From an uncultured Alteromonadaceae bacterium (lineage in GTDB: Bacteria > Pseudomonadota > Gammaproteobacteria > Enterobacterales > Alteromonadaceae), in the NCBI GenBank assembly GCA_947501935.1, contig CANMXU010000035.1, forward strand, positions 1 to 41,071: 41,071 nt of DNA, written 5' to 3'. The notes under the pieces were generated by a model. It was given only the letters and a program-made list of their open reading frames with translations. It did no database searches and had not been told where the DNA came from. Position numbers and translations under genes: made by a program. Each line of letters begins with the position of its first letter. Position 1 is the first letter of the stretch. Positions 34,191 to 41,071 of this stretch are shown here, one piece after another.

Positions 34191-35837
34191 ATGCAATCAA
34201 GAACCTCATTAAGCAGCTGGCAGAACTTAGTAAATGCTGGCAAGCACATGAAAACACAACACATGAGTGAGTTGTTTAAAGAAAACCCACAGCGTTTTGA
34301 GCAGTTTTCAATTAAATTGGAGCCGTTTTTACTCGACTATTCAAAAAACATAATTTCACAGCAAACCATGACCGAGCTGATCAACCTTGCCAAAGAGTGC
34401 CAAGTTGAAAGCTGGCGTGAAAAAATGTTTGCTGGTGAGCGTATTAACGCCACCGAAAATCGCGCCGTGTTACATGTTGCTTTGCGCAATAGATCGCAAA
34501 AGCCGATTTCACTTGATGGTGAAAACATCAGTGATGATGTGCAAAAAGCCTTAAATAAAATGAAAGACTTTTCTGATAAAGTGCGCCAAGGCCACTGGAA
34601 AGGTTATTCAGGAAAACGCATTACTGATGTAGTTAGTATTGGTGTTGGTGGCTCTAATTTAGGTCCACAAATGGTCACCGAAGCACTTAAACCTTATAGC
34701 GATAACAGTATTAACGTTCACTATGTTTCCAATGTTGACGGTACCCAAATCGCCAATACATTAAGGCCATTAAACCCTGAAAAAACTTTGTTCATTGTTT
34801 CGAGTAAAACCTTTACCACAACAGAAACCATGACCAATGCCAAAACCGCGATGCGCTGGTTAGTGGCCTCATCTTTTGATGAATCAGCCATTGCCAAACA
34901 TTTTGTTGCCGTGTCTTCAAATAACCAAAATGCCACCGAATTTGGTATTGCCCAAGAGAACATTTTTGATATGTGGGACTGGGTTGGTGGTCGTTTTTCT
35001 TTGTGGTCAGCGATTGGTTTACCGATTGCCATCGATTTAGGCTTTGAACAGTTTATTGAACTGTTAGAAGGCGCTCATGAAATTGATAATCACTTTTGCG
35101 AAGCACCACTTGAGCAAAATGCGCCGGTTATTTTGGCGTTATTAAGCATTTGGAATTGCACCTTTTTAGGCGCGCAATCGCAAGCTATTTTACCGTACGA
35201 TCAATCACTGCATATGTTATCGGCTTATTTGCAGCAAGCAGAAATGGAAAGTAATGGTAAGTCAGTAAACTGGCAAGGTGAGTCGATTGACTACCCAACC
35301 GTGCCTTCTATTTGGGGCGAGCTTGGCATTAATGGCCAACACGCTTTTTATCAGTACTTGCATCAAAGCAATAACATTGTGCCGGCTGATTTTATTGGCT
35401 CGGTTGAAAGTGTTACGCCAGTAAAAGGCCACCATGAAACTTTAATGGCGAACTTTTTTGCGCAAACCCAAGCCTTAATGCAAGGGGTTGATGAGGCTCA
35501 AGTGCGTGAAGATTTAAAAGCCAAAGGTAGAACAGCCGAATATATCGACAAAGTTGCCCCACACAAAGTACACAAAGGCAACCGTCCAACCAATACCATT
35601 TTAATGAAACGGATATCACCACGCTCTATCGGTAGCTTAATCGCCTTGTATGAGCACAAAATATTCACCCAAGGCATTATTTTGCAAATATGCTCGTTTG
35701 ATCAATGGGGCGTTGAATTAGGTAAAGGGTTAGCGAACAATATTCAAGCGCAATTAGCTCAAAACACTATTAGCGCTGAACACGACAGTTCAACCCAAGG
35801 CTTAATGCAGTTTTATCAATCAGGTAAAAAGAGCTAA
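34191..35837 (+). CDS. pgi: Glucose-6-phosphate isomerase
   Basis: A 548-residue enzyme (E. coli Pgi has 549) that interconverts glucose 6-phosphate and fructose 6-phosphate. Start taken at ATG 34191, which aligns best with the E. coli N-terminus (MQSRTSLSSWQNL) and follows GGGAAAAAG; an ATG six codons earlier (34173) is also possible. Motifs: DVVSIGVGGSNLGPQM (phosphate loop), SKTFTTTETMTNA, WDWVGGRFSLWSAIGLPIA, GINGQHAFYQYLHQ with the catalytic His, and SFDQWGVELGKGLA with the catalytic Lys. It starts 22 bp after tkt, so both are in one transcript. It handles fructose 6-phosphate made by Tal and Tkt. Confidence 0.95.
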   Translation: MQSRTSLSSWQNLVNAGKHMKTQHMSELFKENPQRFEQFSIKLEPFLLDYSKNIISQQTMTELINLAKECQVESWREKMFAGERINATENRAVLHVALRNRSQKPISLDGENISDDVQKALNKMKDFSDKVRQGHWKGYSGKRITDVVSIGVGGSNLGPQMVTEALKPYSDNSINVHYVSNVDGTQIANTLRPLNPEKTLFIVSSKTFTTTETMTNAKTAMRWLVASSFDESAIAKHFVAVSSNNQNATEFGIAQENIFDMWDWVGGRFSLWSAIGLPIAIDLGFEQFIELLEGAHEIDNHFCEAPLEQNAPVILALLSIWNCTFLGAQSQAILPYDQSLHMLSAYLQQAEMESNGKSVNWQGESIDYPTVPSIWGELGINGQHAFYQYLHQSNNIVPADFIGSVESVTPVKGHHETLMANFFAQTQALMQGVDEAQVREDLKAKGRTAEYIDKVAPHKVHKGNRPTNTILMKRISPRSIGSLIALYEHKIFTQGIILQICSFDQWGVELGKGLANNIQAQLAQNTISAEHDSSTQGLMQFYQSGKKS

Positions 35838-35884
35838 ATTAGTCAATAAATTAGCGTCAAATAATAAAGCAAGGATCAAACAAT

Positions 35885-36844
35885 ATGGCTCAAATTACCA
35901 CTTATGAAATTACCAACTCGCGAGGCGATAATATTGCGATCAGTAATTATGGCGCACGCCTGATTAGTTGGCAGACACAAGTTAACGAGCAAAGCCGAAA
36001 TATTGTTTTAGGTTATCAAAATCTTGAAGATTACTTAAACGATCCTTACTTTATTGGCGCTATTGTTGGCCCGTACGCCAATAGAATTGCCAACGCTCAA
36101 TTAACAATCAATGAGCAGCCTTTCAAGCTTTCAGCAAATGAAGGGAAAAACCAGTTACACAGCGGTCAAAATGCCATCGCCAATCAATTCTGGCAATGTG
36201 AAAACCATCAAGAAAACAGCTTAACCTTAAGCTGCCAACTGCCCGATGGTTTTAATGGTTTCCCAGGTGATATAAGCATTAAAGTGCGCTATGAAATATC
36301 AACCACTAGTGGTCTTACTATCACCATAGAAGCGAGTAGTTCAAAAGTAAGCGTGATAGGACCAACCGCCCACCCCTATTTTAATTTAAACGTTGAGCAG
36401 CAATCACCTGTGCATGCGCTAGAAATAGCTGGCGAGCACTATACCCCAGTTAATGAAGAGGGTATTCCCTTAGGTAAAATATGCCCCGTTGCAGCAAGCC
36501 CATTTGATTACCGCACAATGAGAACTATTGATAATACTGCCCAGGCGCTTGATAATAATTTTTTAATCAAACAAACCGATACCAGTACCGAAGCAAAGGT
36601 ATTTAAACATGCCAGTTTACGCAGTGAAGATAAAACACTAACGCTGAGCGCTTATTCAAATTACCCTGCCGTTCAGGTATATACAGGCAAGCATTTAAAT
36701 ACACCATTTACCTCGTTTAGTGGCATTTGCTTAGAGCCGCAATTTTGTCCTGACAGCCCCAACCAAGCGAACTTTCCTTTTCACCTAACTTCACCAGAAA
36801 ATCCGTTAACCACAGTAATCACTTATCAATTAGCTAAAGGGTAA
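35885..36844 (+). CDS. Aldose 1-epimerase (mutarotase)
   Basis: A 319-residue GalM-type beta-sandwich enzyme. It speeds the alpha/beta interconversion of free sugars, here probably xylose (possibly glucose) entering XylA. Substrate-binding NRIANAQ (about 66-72), His163 in PTAHPYFNLN as the acid, and Glu284 in GICLEPQFCPDSPNQ as the base are all present. No signal peptide, so it is cytoplasmic. The start lies 47 bp after pgi with AAGGATC upstream, and it is probably the last gene of the tkt-pgi transcript. GalM is the familiar family name, but nothing here points to galactose. Confidence 0.9.
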   Translation: MAQITTYEITNSRGDNIAISNYGARLISWQTQVNEQSRNIVLGYQNLEDYLNDPYFIGAIVGPYANRIANAQLTINEQPFKLSANEGKNQLHSGQNAIANQFWQCENHQENSLTLSCQLPDGFNGFPGDISIKVRYEISTTSGLTITIEASSSKVSVIGPTAHPYFNLNVEQQSPVHALEIAGEHYTPVNEEGIPLGKICPVAASPFDYRTMRTIDNTAQALDNNFLIKQTDTSTEAKVFKHASLRSEDKTLTLSAYSNYPAVQVYTGKHLNTPFTSFSGICLEPQFCPDSPNQANFPFHLTSPENPLTTVITYQLAKG

Positions 36845-36970
36845 TATTAGAGAGCAAAATTAAAAACGAGGCTTGGGAGTTGGGTGAACTTATTGATGAA
36901 TTTAGTAATAAAAATAGCCGCTTTCATTGAATTTTTAAACAACGGTATTAATTCATTCTAGATTTCTGTT

Positions 36971-38020
36971 TTAGCTTTTAGGCGCTGTAGCGGTAGAGTC
37001 CCTTTCAATAATATCAAAATCAAGCACATTTCTAAATTCACGGCTATTGGCATTTGATAAGTCAGCAAACTTGCCTGATGCAATGATCTCAATCGCTAAT
37101 TCCGCCATTTGCTGAATAGGCTGTCTAACAGTGGTTAAATTGGGTGACACCGTTACCGCCACATTACCATCATCAAAGCCAGAAATAGATAATTGCTCTG
37201 GAACTGAAATACGATTGACATGGGCGGCGGCTAATACCGCAGCGGCCATTTCATCATTCGCTGCAACAATAGCTGTGGGTTTATCACCAAGTGCCAATAG
37301 TTTTTTGGCAGCAATAAAGCCTGAGTCATAAGTAAATAACCCTTGCTCAATATATTCAGGCGGTACGTTAATTTGGTTTGAACGCAGCGCATCAAGGTAG
37401 CCTTGATAACGTAACCGACTAACCCCTTGATTAGTATTACCGATTATGTGGCCTATTTTGGTATGGCCTTTTTTAATTAAAAGCTCGGTCATTTCAAAGC
37501 TTGCTTGGTAGTCGTCCATGCAAATGTATGGGGAAATATTTAATTGCGTATCAGGTGAAATACGCACAAAGGGGGTATTGGCCTCTTGTAAGGTCGCAAT
37601 TAATCGTGCGTCATCTGATACTGGCGGTAATAAAATCATACCGTCAACTTGTGTGACTTCAATGAGCTCTTTCACAGAGGCCAACGACTTTTCAATGTCA
37701 TCATCAATTTCATCAACCACCAAATGATGACCCGTGGTACGGCAGCTTTTTAGCCCGCGCAGTAAAAATTTACTAACATAAGAGGTATCTGAGTCAAAAT
37801 ATAATAAGCCAATGAAAAAAGACTTATTACTGGCTAAACGACGCGCAGCAACATTAGGGCGATAATTAAGTGCATTAACCGCTTCCATCACTAATTTGGT
37901 TTTCGCGGTACTGACCTTAGTATCTTTATTGAGTACTCTAGAGACCGTCATGCTAGAAACACCCGCCCTTTGTGCGACATCTTTTATTCGAGCGCGTTTA
38001 GATTCGTTCACTAATTTCAA
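36971..38020 (-). CDS. LacI-family regulator of the xylose module
   Basis: A 349-residue LacI/GalR-type regulator. The helix-turn-helix is ARIKDVAQRAGVSSMTVSRVLN (about 10-31), the hinge YRPNVAARRLAS follows, and the effector domain has FDDGNVAVTVSPNLTTV. The frame opens with TTG at 38020; a GTG nine bases further in (38011) is the alternative and is better spaced from GGGT. It faces the end of the xyl module convergently. Its DNA-reading helix differs from that of the LacI protein at 9067, consistent with the different palindrome before xylB. It resembles xylose-responsive LacI-type regulators of Alteromonadales (often called XylR there), but the effector is inferred. Confidence 0.88.
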   Translation of the reverse strand: MKLVNESKRARIKDVAQRAGVSSMTVSRVLNKDTKVSTAKTKLVMEAVNALNYRPNVAARRLASNKSFFIGLLYFDSDTSYVSKFLLRGLKSCRTTGHHLVVDEIDDDIEKSLASVKELIEVTQVDGMILLPPVSDDARLIATLQEANTPFVRISPDTQLNISPYICMDDYQASFEMTELLIKKGHTKIGHIIGNTNQGVSRLRYQGYLDALRSNQINVPPEYIEQGLFTYDSGFIAAKKLLALGDKPTAIVAANDEMAAAVLAAAHVNRISVPEQLSISGFDDGNVAVTVSPNLTTVRQPIQQMAELAIEIIASGKFADLSNANSREFRNVLDFDIIERDSTATAPKS

Positions 38021-38065
38021 ACCCTATTGATAAATTTATTCGATACATCACTACTTTACCAAAAT

Positions 38066-38081
38066 TTGGTAGCGATATCAT
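38066..38081. promoter_or_regulatory. Degenerate XylR-type operator before regulator
   Basis: TTGGTAGCGATATCAT matches the inner 16 bases of the xylB operator at 12 of 16 positions, 46 bp upstream of the regulator start. An overlapping odd palindrome TACCAAAATTTGGTA lies at 38057-38071. Autoregulation is plausible but weakly supported. Confidence 0.4.
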
Positions 38082-38175
38082 TGAATGAATAAGCTTAAGA
38101 TGAGGTTATTTTACGCCGATGTCAGCAATAGACATTTGCAAGGTATACAAACCGTGTTCTGTTGTAACGGTACAA

Positions 38176-38785
38176 TTTAACTAGAGACTTCGTTAGAGGT
38201 ATTATTAGTTAAAATGACGAGGTCAACATGCCAAAGAAAATATTATCATTAGAGTATAAACGTGAGTGCGCTGAATGAGTTATTGTTCACAGTTATAAGC
38301 ATAATGATGCAGCCGCAGCAATGGATGTAGGGTTATCATCAATTCAACGTTGGGTTAGCAAATAAAGAAAAGAAAAACGAGGTATAACTCCCAAAGCTAG
38401 CGCTTTAACACCAGAGCATTACGATTAGCGGTTAACAAACGACAGCCAAATGATAATGTCATATTCCATAGCGATCAGGGGGCAATATACGAATGAGACA
38501 TTTCAACATTCATTAAAAGAACATTGCTTAATTTCAAGTATGAGCCGACGAGAAAATTGCCTAGATAATACTGTGACACAAAGATTCTTCCGTAGCTTAA
38601 AGCGAGAGAGAGTTAATTATCGTCGTTATCAATCAAGACGAGAAGCGATGGCTGGTATTATTGATTATATCGAGCCGTTTTATAATCAGAAGCGTCGACA
38701 TTATAAATTAGGAAGTATCTCACCAGCAGAATATGAAATGAGATAACTAAAAAGTGCCTAAACAAGTCTCTAAATTGAGTTGACC
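38176..38785 (+). mobile_element. Decayed IS3-family insertion sequence
   Basis: OrfA starts at 38228 (MPKKILSLEYKRECAE) but has in-frame stops after 16 residues and again after VGLSSIQRWVSK. The middle, including most of OrfB, is deleted. The OrfB tail resumes near 38450 with NVIFHSDQG, then a one-base frameshift, then QYTNETFQHSLKEH to SISPAEYE (stop 38745). The catalytic Glu of DNxVMERFF is Gln (DNTVTQRFF). Ends share TAGAGACTT-type inverted repeats, and GGTAC occurs at both flanks (38169-38173 and 38786-38790), a possible target duplication. Not functional. Boundaries are approximate. Confidence 0.85.
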
Positions 38786-38787
38786 GG

Positions 38788-38929
38788 TACCAGATTCAGC
38801 GTGTCTTTGAGGTGAAGTCATAATAGCCATTTGTACCAACCCTTTGTACCAGTTGGTAATTACATAACTTGTCTAAAGCCTTTTAATGACAAGACCTTAC
38901 AGATTACGCGGGCTTGCAGAGAATGGCGG
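38788..38929. repeat. 142-bp direct repeat, right copy, abutting tRNA-Ser
   Basis: Partner of 26602-26743. This copy lies directly 3' of the intact tRNA-Ser gene and overlaps its last six bases, so it is probably the native location. Between the copies lies the complete xyl module with its regulator and the IS110 and IS3 debris. Confidence 0.9.
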
Positions 38930-39011
38930 TGACGGAGAGATTCGAACTCTCGAAAGGTTGCCCTTTACACGCTTTCCAGGCGTGCTCCTTCAGCCACTCG
39001 GACACGTCACC
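38924..39011 (-). tRNA. tRNA-Ser(GGA)
   Basis: 88 nt including an encoded CCA (38924-38926). Acceptor GGTGACG pairs with CGTCACC, the discriminator is G, the anticodon loop reads CTGGAAA (anticodon GGA), there is a long variable arm as expected for serine, and the T-arm is GAGAGTTCGAATCTCTC. All stems pair. Confidence 0.97.
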
Positions 39012-39100
39012 TTTTTGCTCTCAATTGAAGCTGCGCTATGGTAGGTAAAAATGTGCAGCGCTGCAAGGCTATTCTACACTTTTACGCAATTAAACGCTTA

Positions 39101-39127
39101 GTTGCTGATAATTTAAACATCAGCAAC
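39101..39127 (-). terminator. Hairpin downstream of nadA
   Basis: GTTGCTGAT (39101-39109) pairs perfectly with ATCAGCAAC (39119-39127). There is no T-run on the minus strand, so termination is uncertain. Confidence 0.4.
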
Positions 39128-39194
39128 ACGACTGATTTTATTAAAACTAGCTATGGCTAAATTAGCGAGTTAATTGAAAGAACGAATGGAATAA

Positions 39195-40223
39195 TTATAT
39201 AGAAAAATTAAGCATTCTATTAAGCGATTTAAGTGCTCCGTCTCGAATATCCATATCTACGAACACTTCTTTGTCTTTAGGGTCTATAAGTGCTTCTTCA
39301 ATGGCTTTAAGTCCATTCATTGCCATCCACGGACAATGAGCACAACTTCTACAAGTAGCGCCTTCTCCAGCAGTTGGTGCTTCGAAGAATTCTTTATCAG
39401 GACAAAGCTGCTGCATTTTATAAAAAATACCGCGATCGGTAGCAACAATAAACTTTTTATTTGGCAGTGCTTGCGCCGCTTTAATTAGCTGACTAGTAGA
39501 GCCAACCGAGTCAGCGAGCTCAATAATTTCAGCGGGAGACTCAGGATGTACTAAAATAGCGGCGTCTGGGTGCAATGCTTTCATATCGTTTAATGCTTTA
39601 GTTTTAAATTCGTCATGAACAATACAAGCGCCCTGCCACATTAACATATCTGCACCGGTTTGCTTTTCAATGTAAGCACCTAAGTGACGATCTGGTCCCC
39701 AGAGTATTTTTTCACCTAAGCTGTCTAAGTGTTCAACTATTTCTAGTGCACAAGATGAGGTAACAATCCAATCAGCTCGCGCTTTAACGGCGGTAGAGGT
39801 ATTAGCATAAACAACAACGGTTCTATCAGGGTGTTGGTCACAAAACGCTGAGAATTCTTCAATTGGGCAACCTAGGTCTAATGAACAGGTTGCTTCAAGT
39901 GTAGGCATAACTACAGTTTTTTCTGGGGTTAGTACTTTAGCGGTTTCCCCCATAAACTTAACGCCCGCAACAAGTAAAGTGTCAGCTGGGTGTTTGTTAC
40001 CAAAACGGGCCATTTCTAGCGAGTCTGCAACACAGCCGCCAGTTTCTTCAGCAAGAGCTTGAATTTCAGGATCAGTATAATAATGAGCAACTAATACCGC
40101 ATTTTTAGCAATGAGTAATTGTTTGATCCGGTCTTTATACTGCGAGCGCTCATCCACCGATAATGGCTTAGGTTTCGCGGGGAATTGAAAATCAAATTCT
40201 ACTGCTAAGTTTGCTTGCGACAT
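39195..40223 (-). CDS. nadA: Quinolinate synthase A
   Basis: A 342-residue cytoplasmic iron-sulfur enzyme (E. coli NadA has 347) that condenses iminoaspartate with dihydroxyacetone phosphate to give quinolinate in NAD synthesis. The three 4Fe-4S ligands are at the E. coli positions: Cys113 (ATCSLDLG), Cys200 (WQGACIVH) and Cys297 in CRSCAHCPW. VLVAHYYTDPEIQ and PTAGEGATC are further family blocks. GAGATG precedes the ATG. It is a stand-alone core gene. With the two tRNAs it marks stable chromosome backbone to the right of the accessory region. Confidence 0.97.
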   Translation of the reverse strand: MSQANLAVEFDFQFPAKPKPLSVDERSQYKDRIKQLLIAKNAVLVAHYYTDPEIQALAEETGGCVADSLEMARFGNKHPADTLLVAGVKFMGETAKVLTPEKTVVMPTLEATCSLDLGCPIEEFSAFCDQHPDRTVVVYANTSTAVKARADWIVTSSCALEIVEHLDSLGEKILWGPDRHLGAYIEKQTGADMLMWQGACIVHDEFKTKALNDMKALHPDAAILVHPESPAEIIELADSVGSTSQLIKAAQALPNKKFIVATDRGIFYKMQQLCPDKEFFEAPTAGEGATCRSCAHCPWMAMNGLKAIEEALIDPKDKEVFVDMDIRDGALKSLNRMLNFSI

Positions 40224-40339
40224 CTTACATCTCTATAAACACTAAAAATCCGAAGAATTATAAGGCAAACCACTGAGAATGTGTACTAGAGATTAGGCAA
40301 GTAGTAGAGCTTTTCGTTTTAAAGCGAAAGTTACGGTTA

Positions 40340-40603
40340 TACCAATGCGTATAAGAAAGTGATCTCTTAGCGAGAATTTAAAGGCTTAGAGGCAAGGCAT
40401 TGATTGAAGAGAATGGTTATTCCCTTGTAAAAATCAATAACGCAGCATTTAAGCCTTTAAAACTCGACCTTTGGGAACTCTTGGGCACCATGATAACTGC
40501 ACAAAATTTGTTTAATGTAGAATAACTATATCTTCACATATTTTGTTTTTTTCTAATGTCGCCCATGGAGCTCTAAGTGGTCACTTCTTTATGCTAAATG
40601 GTA
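40340..40603. mobile_element. MITE-like element, about 264 bp
   Basis: Terminal inverted repeats of 31 bp match at 23 positions: the left starts TACCAATGCGTATAAGAAAG (40340) and the right, read inward from 40603, starts TACCATTTAGCATAAAGAAG. TTA flanks both ends (40337-40339 and 40604-40606), a possible 3-bp target duplication. Inside, 40371-40465 is itself a long imperfect hairpin (TTTAAAGGCTTA and TAAGCCTTTAAA, with ATTGATT and AATCAAT nested). No coding capacity. A non-autonomous transposon is the best reading. Confidence 0.75.
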
Positions 40604-40606
40604 TTA

Positions 40607-40756
40607 TATTAAGGAGCAACACTTTTGCTTTACAAGGTAATATTACGCGAAAACGTTAAAAGCCTTAGCTATTCGTATCACTACAGATATTGAAAAAATA
40701 TTCGGTGATGAGGTATTTAAACGTCAACGTGAATTGCATAACCGCTTAAAAATCTT
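40607..40756 (+). other. Possible gene fragment before the GGGTTTT array
   Basis: One frame reads ALAIRITTDIEKIFGDEVF followed by KRQRELHNRLKILG and then runs straight into the GGGTTTT array. It has a protein-like composition but no start codon, and an in-frame TAA lies just upstream. I do not recognise the family; it may be the tail of a broken gene. Confidence 0.2.
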
Positions 40757-40819
40757 GGGTTTTGGGTTTTGGGTTTTGGGTTTTGGGTTTTGGGTTTTGG
40801 GTTTTGGGTTTTGGGTTTT
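40757..40819. repeat. GGGTTTT tandem array, nine perfect copies
   Basis: Nine uninterrupted 7-bp units GGGTTTT, then A. Nine GGG runs in phase give strong G-quadruplex potential on the plus strand. The unit resembles telomere-like repeats, but here it is an interstitial slippage array next to tRNA-Lys. Confidence 0.95.
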
Positions 40820-40846
40820 AGGTATTATTACAGAAATCACGAAAAG

Positions 40847-40922
40847 TGGTCGGTCGTGAAGGATTTGAACCTTCGACAAATTGGTTAAAAGCCAACTGCT
40901 CTACCAACTGAGCTAACGACCG
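40847..40922 (-). tRNA. tRNA-Lys(TTT)
   Basis: 76 nt with encoded CCA (40847-40849). Acceptor CGGTCGT/ACGACCG, D-arm GCTC/GAGC, anticodon stem GTTGG/CCAAT with one G-T pair, loop CTTTTAA (anticodon TTT), T-arm GAAGG/CCTTC. The first pair is C-G rather than the G-C of E. coli tRNA-Lys. Confidence 0.96.
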
Positions 40923-40990
40923 ATGATAGATATATTCTTTGAGGTAAAACTTGTCACTACCTTTACTCAAAATAACTAAGATAAAGAAAG

Positions 40991-41071
40991 TGCACGGTCA
41001 TAAAGGTTTGCACCTTTGACCTGAATTTGATTATACGGTTAAAAGCCTTGGCTTTTATGATTTCAAATTCA
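40991..41071 (-). pseudogene. Decayed tRNA-Lys copy, cut by window edge
   Basis: On the minus strand the anticodon-loop core GGCTTTTAACC is kept. A T-arm-like AAGGTGCAAACCTTT and an acceptor-like GACCG follow, but the CCA end reads TGCAC and the arms no longer pair correctly. It matches the intact tRNA-Lys next door in parts and is probably a degenerate duplicate. Its 5' part lies beyond the window. Confidence 0.6.

Noticed and set aside
34721..35032. Open frame opposite pgi
   Set aside because: Antisense to conserved Pgi motifs; no domain, no ribosome site.
35885..36844. Calling the epimerase gene galM as part of a galactose pathway
   Set aside because: No galK, galT or galE nearby; the context is xylose, and the family acts on several aldoses.
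38450..38746. Stand-alone hypothetical or integrase gene
   Set aside because: It is the frameshifted C-terminal part of IS3 OrfB with the catalytic Glu lost; annotated as part of a dead element.

Overview
The window is AT-rich chromosomal DNA that looks like a marine gammaproteobacterium of the Alteromonadales (Colwellia/Thalassotalea-like; this placement is inference from codon use, a TonB receptor without a SusD partner, PEP-CTERM and GlyGly-CTERM proteins, and E. coli-like nadA, tkt and pgi). Most of it is one polysaccharide utilisation locus plus a sugar catabolic module.

Layout. 1-2.1 kb: a truncated reverse transcriptase, a PEP-CTERM protein and a gene-free stretch ending in a strong bidirectional terminator. 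2.2-8.9 kb (minus strand): a GH10 lipoprotein, a sulfatase, two tandem GH5-like enzymes with different C-terminal modules, and a second PEP-CTERM-type protein. 9.1-20.7 kb (plus strand): a LacI regulator, a second GH10 enzyme, two sulfatases, an SGNH esterase, a GH3 glycosidase and another sulfatase. 20.8-26.3 kb (minus strand): a Tat-exported TIM-barrel protein, a large TonB-dependent receptor and a fifth sulfatase. 26.3-27.9 kb: mobile-element debris and one copy of a 142-bp direct repeat. 28-36.8 kb (plus strand): xylB, xylA, tal, tkt, pgi and an aldose 1-epimerase gene; then a second LacI regulator on the minus strand. 38.1-41 kb: a dead IS3 copy, the second 142-bp repeat abutting tRNA-Ser(GGA), nadA, a MITE-like element, a GGGTTTT tandem array, tRNA-Lys(TTT) and a decayed tRNA-Lys copy.

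How the genes fit together. The outer genes look like a pathway for a sulfated, xylose-containing algal polysaccharide: the receptor imports oligosaccharides, five exported S1-type sulfatases remove sulfate, two GH10, two GH5-like and one GH3 enzyme cut the chain, and an SGNH esterase probably removes acyl groups. The inner genes take xylose through xylulose 5-phosphate into the pentose phosphate pathway. Seven copies of a 14-bp LacI-type operator, TGATAACG(A/T)TGTCA, lie in front of transcription units between 8.2 and 26.3 kb. A different perfect palindrome, AATGTTAGCGCTAACATT, sits in front of xylB. So two LacI-family regulators seem to control the depolymerisation and catabolism halves separately. 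A second, unassigned motif, (G/A)CGACAA(G/C)TT, recurs in front of four PUL units.

Limits. No formylglycine-generating enzyme, xylose permease, GH43, GH67, GH115 or polysaccharide lyase is visible in the window. The substrate is inferred from gene content only.
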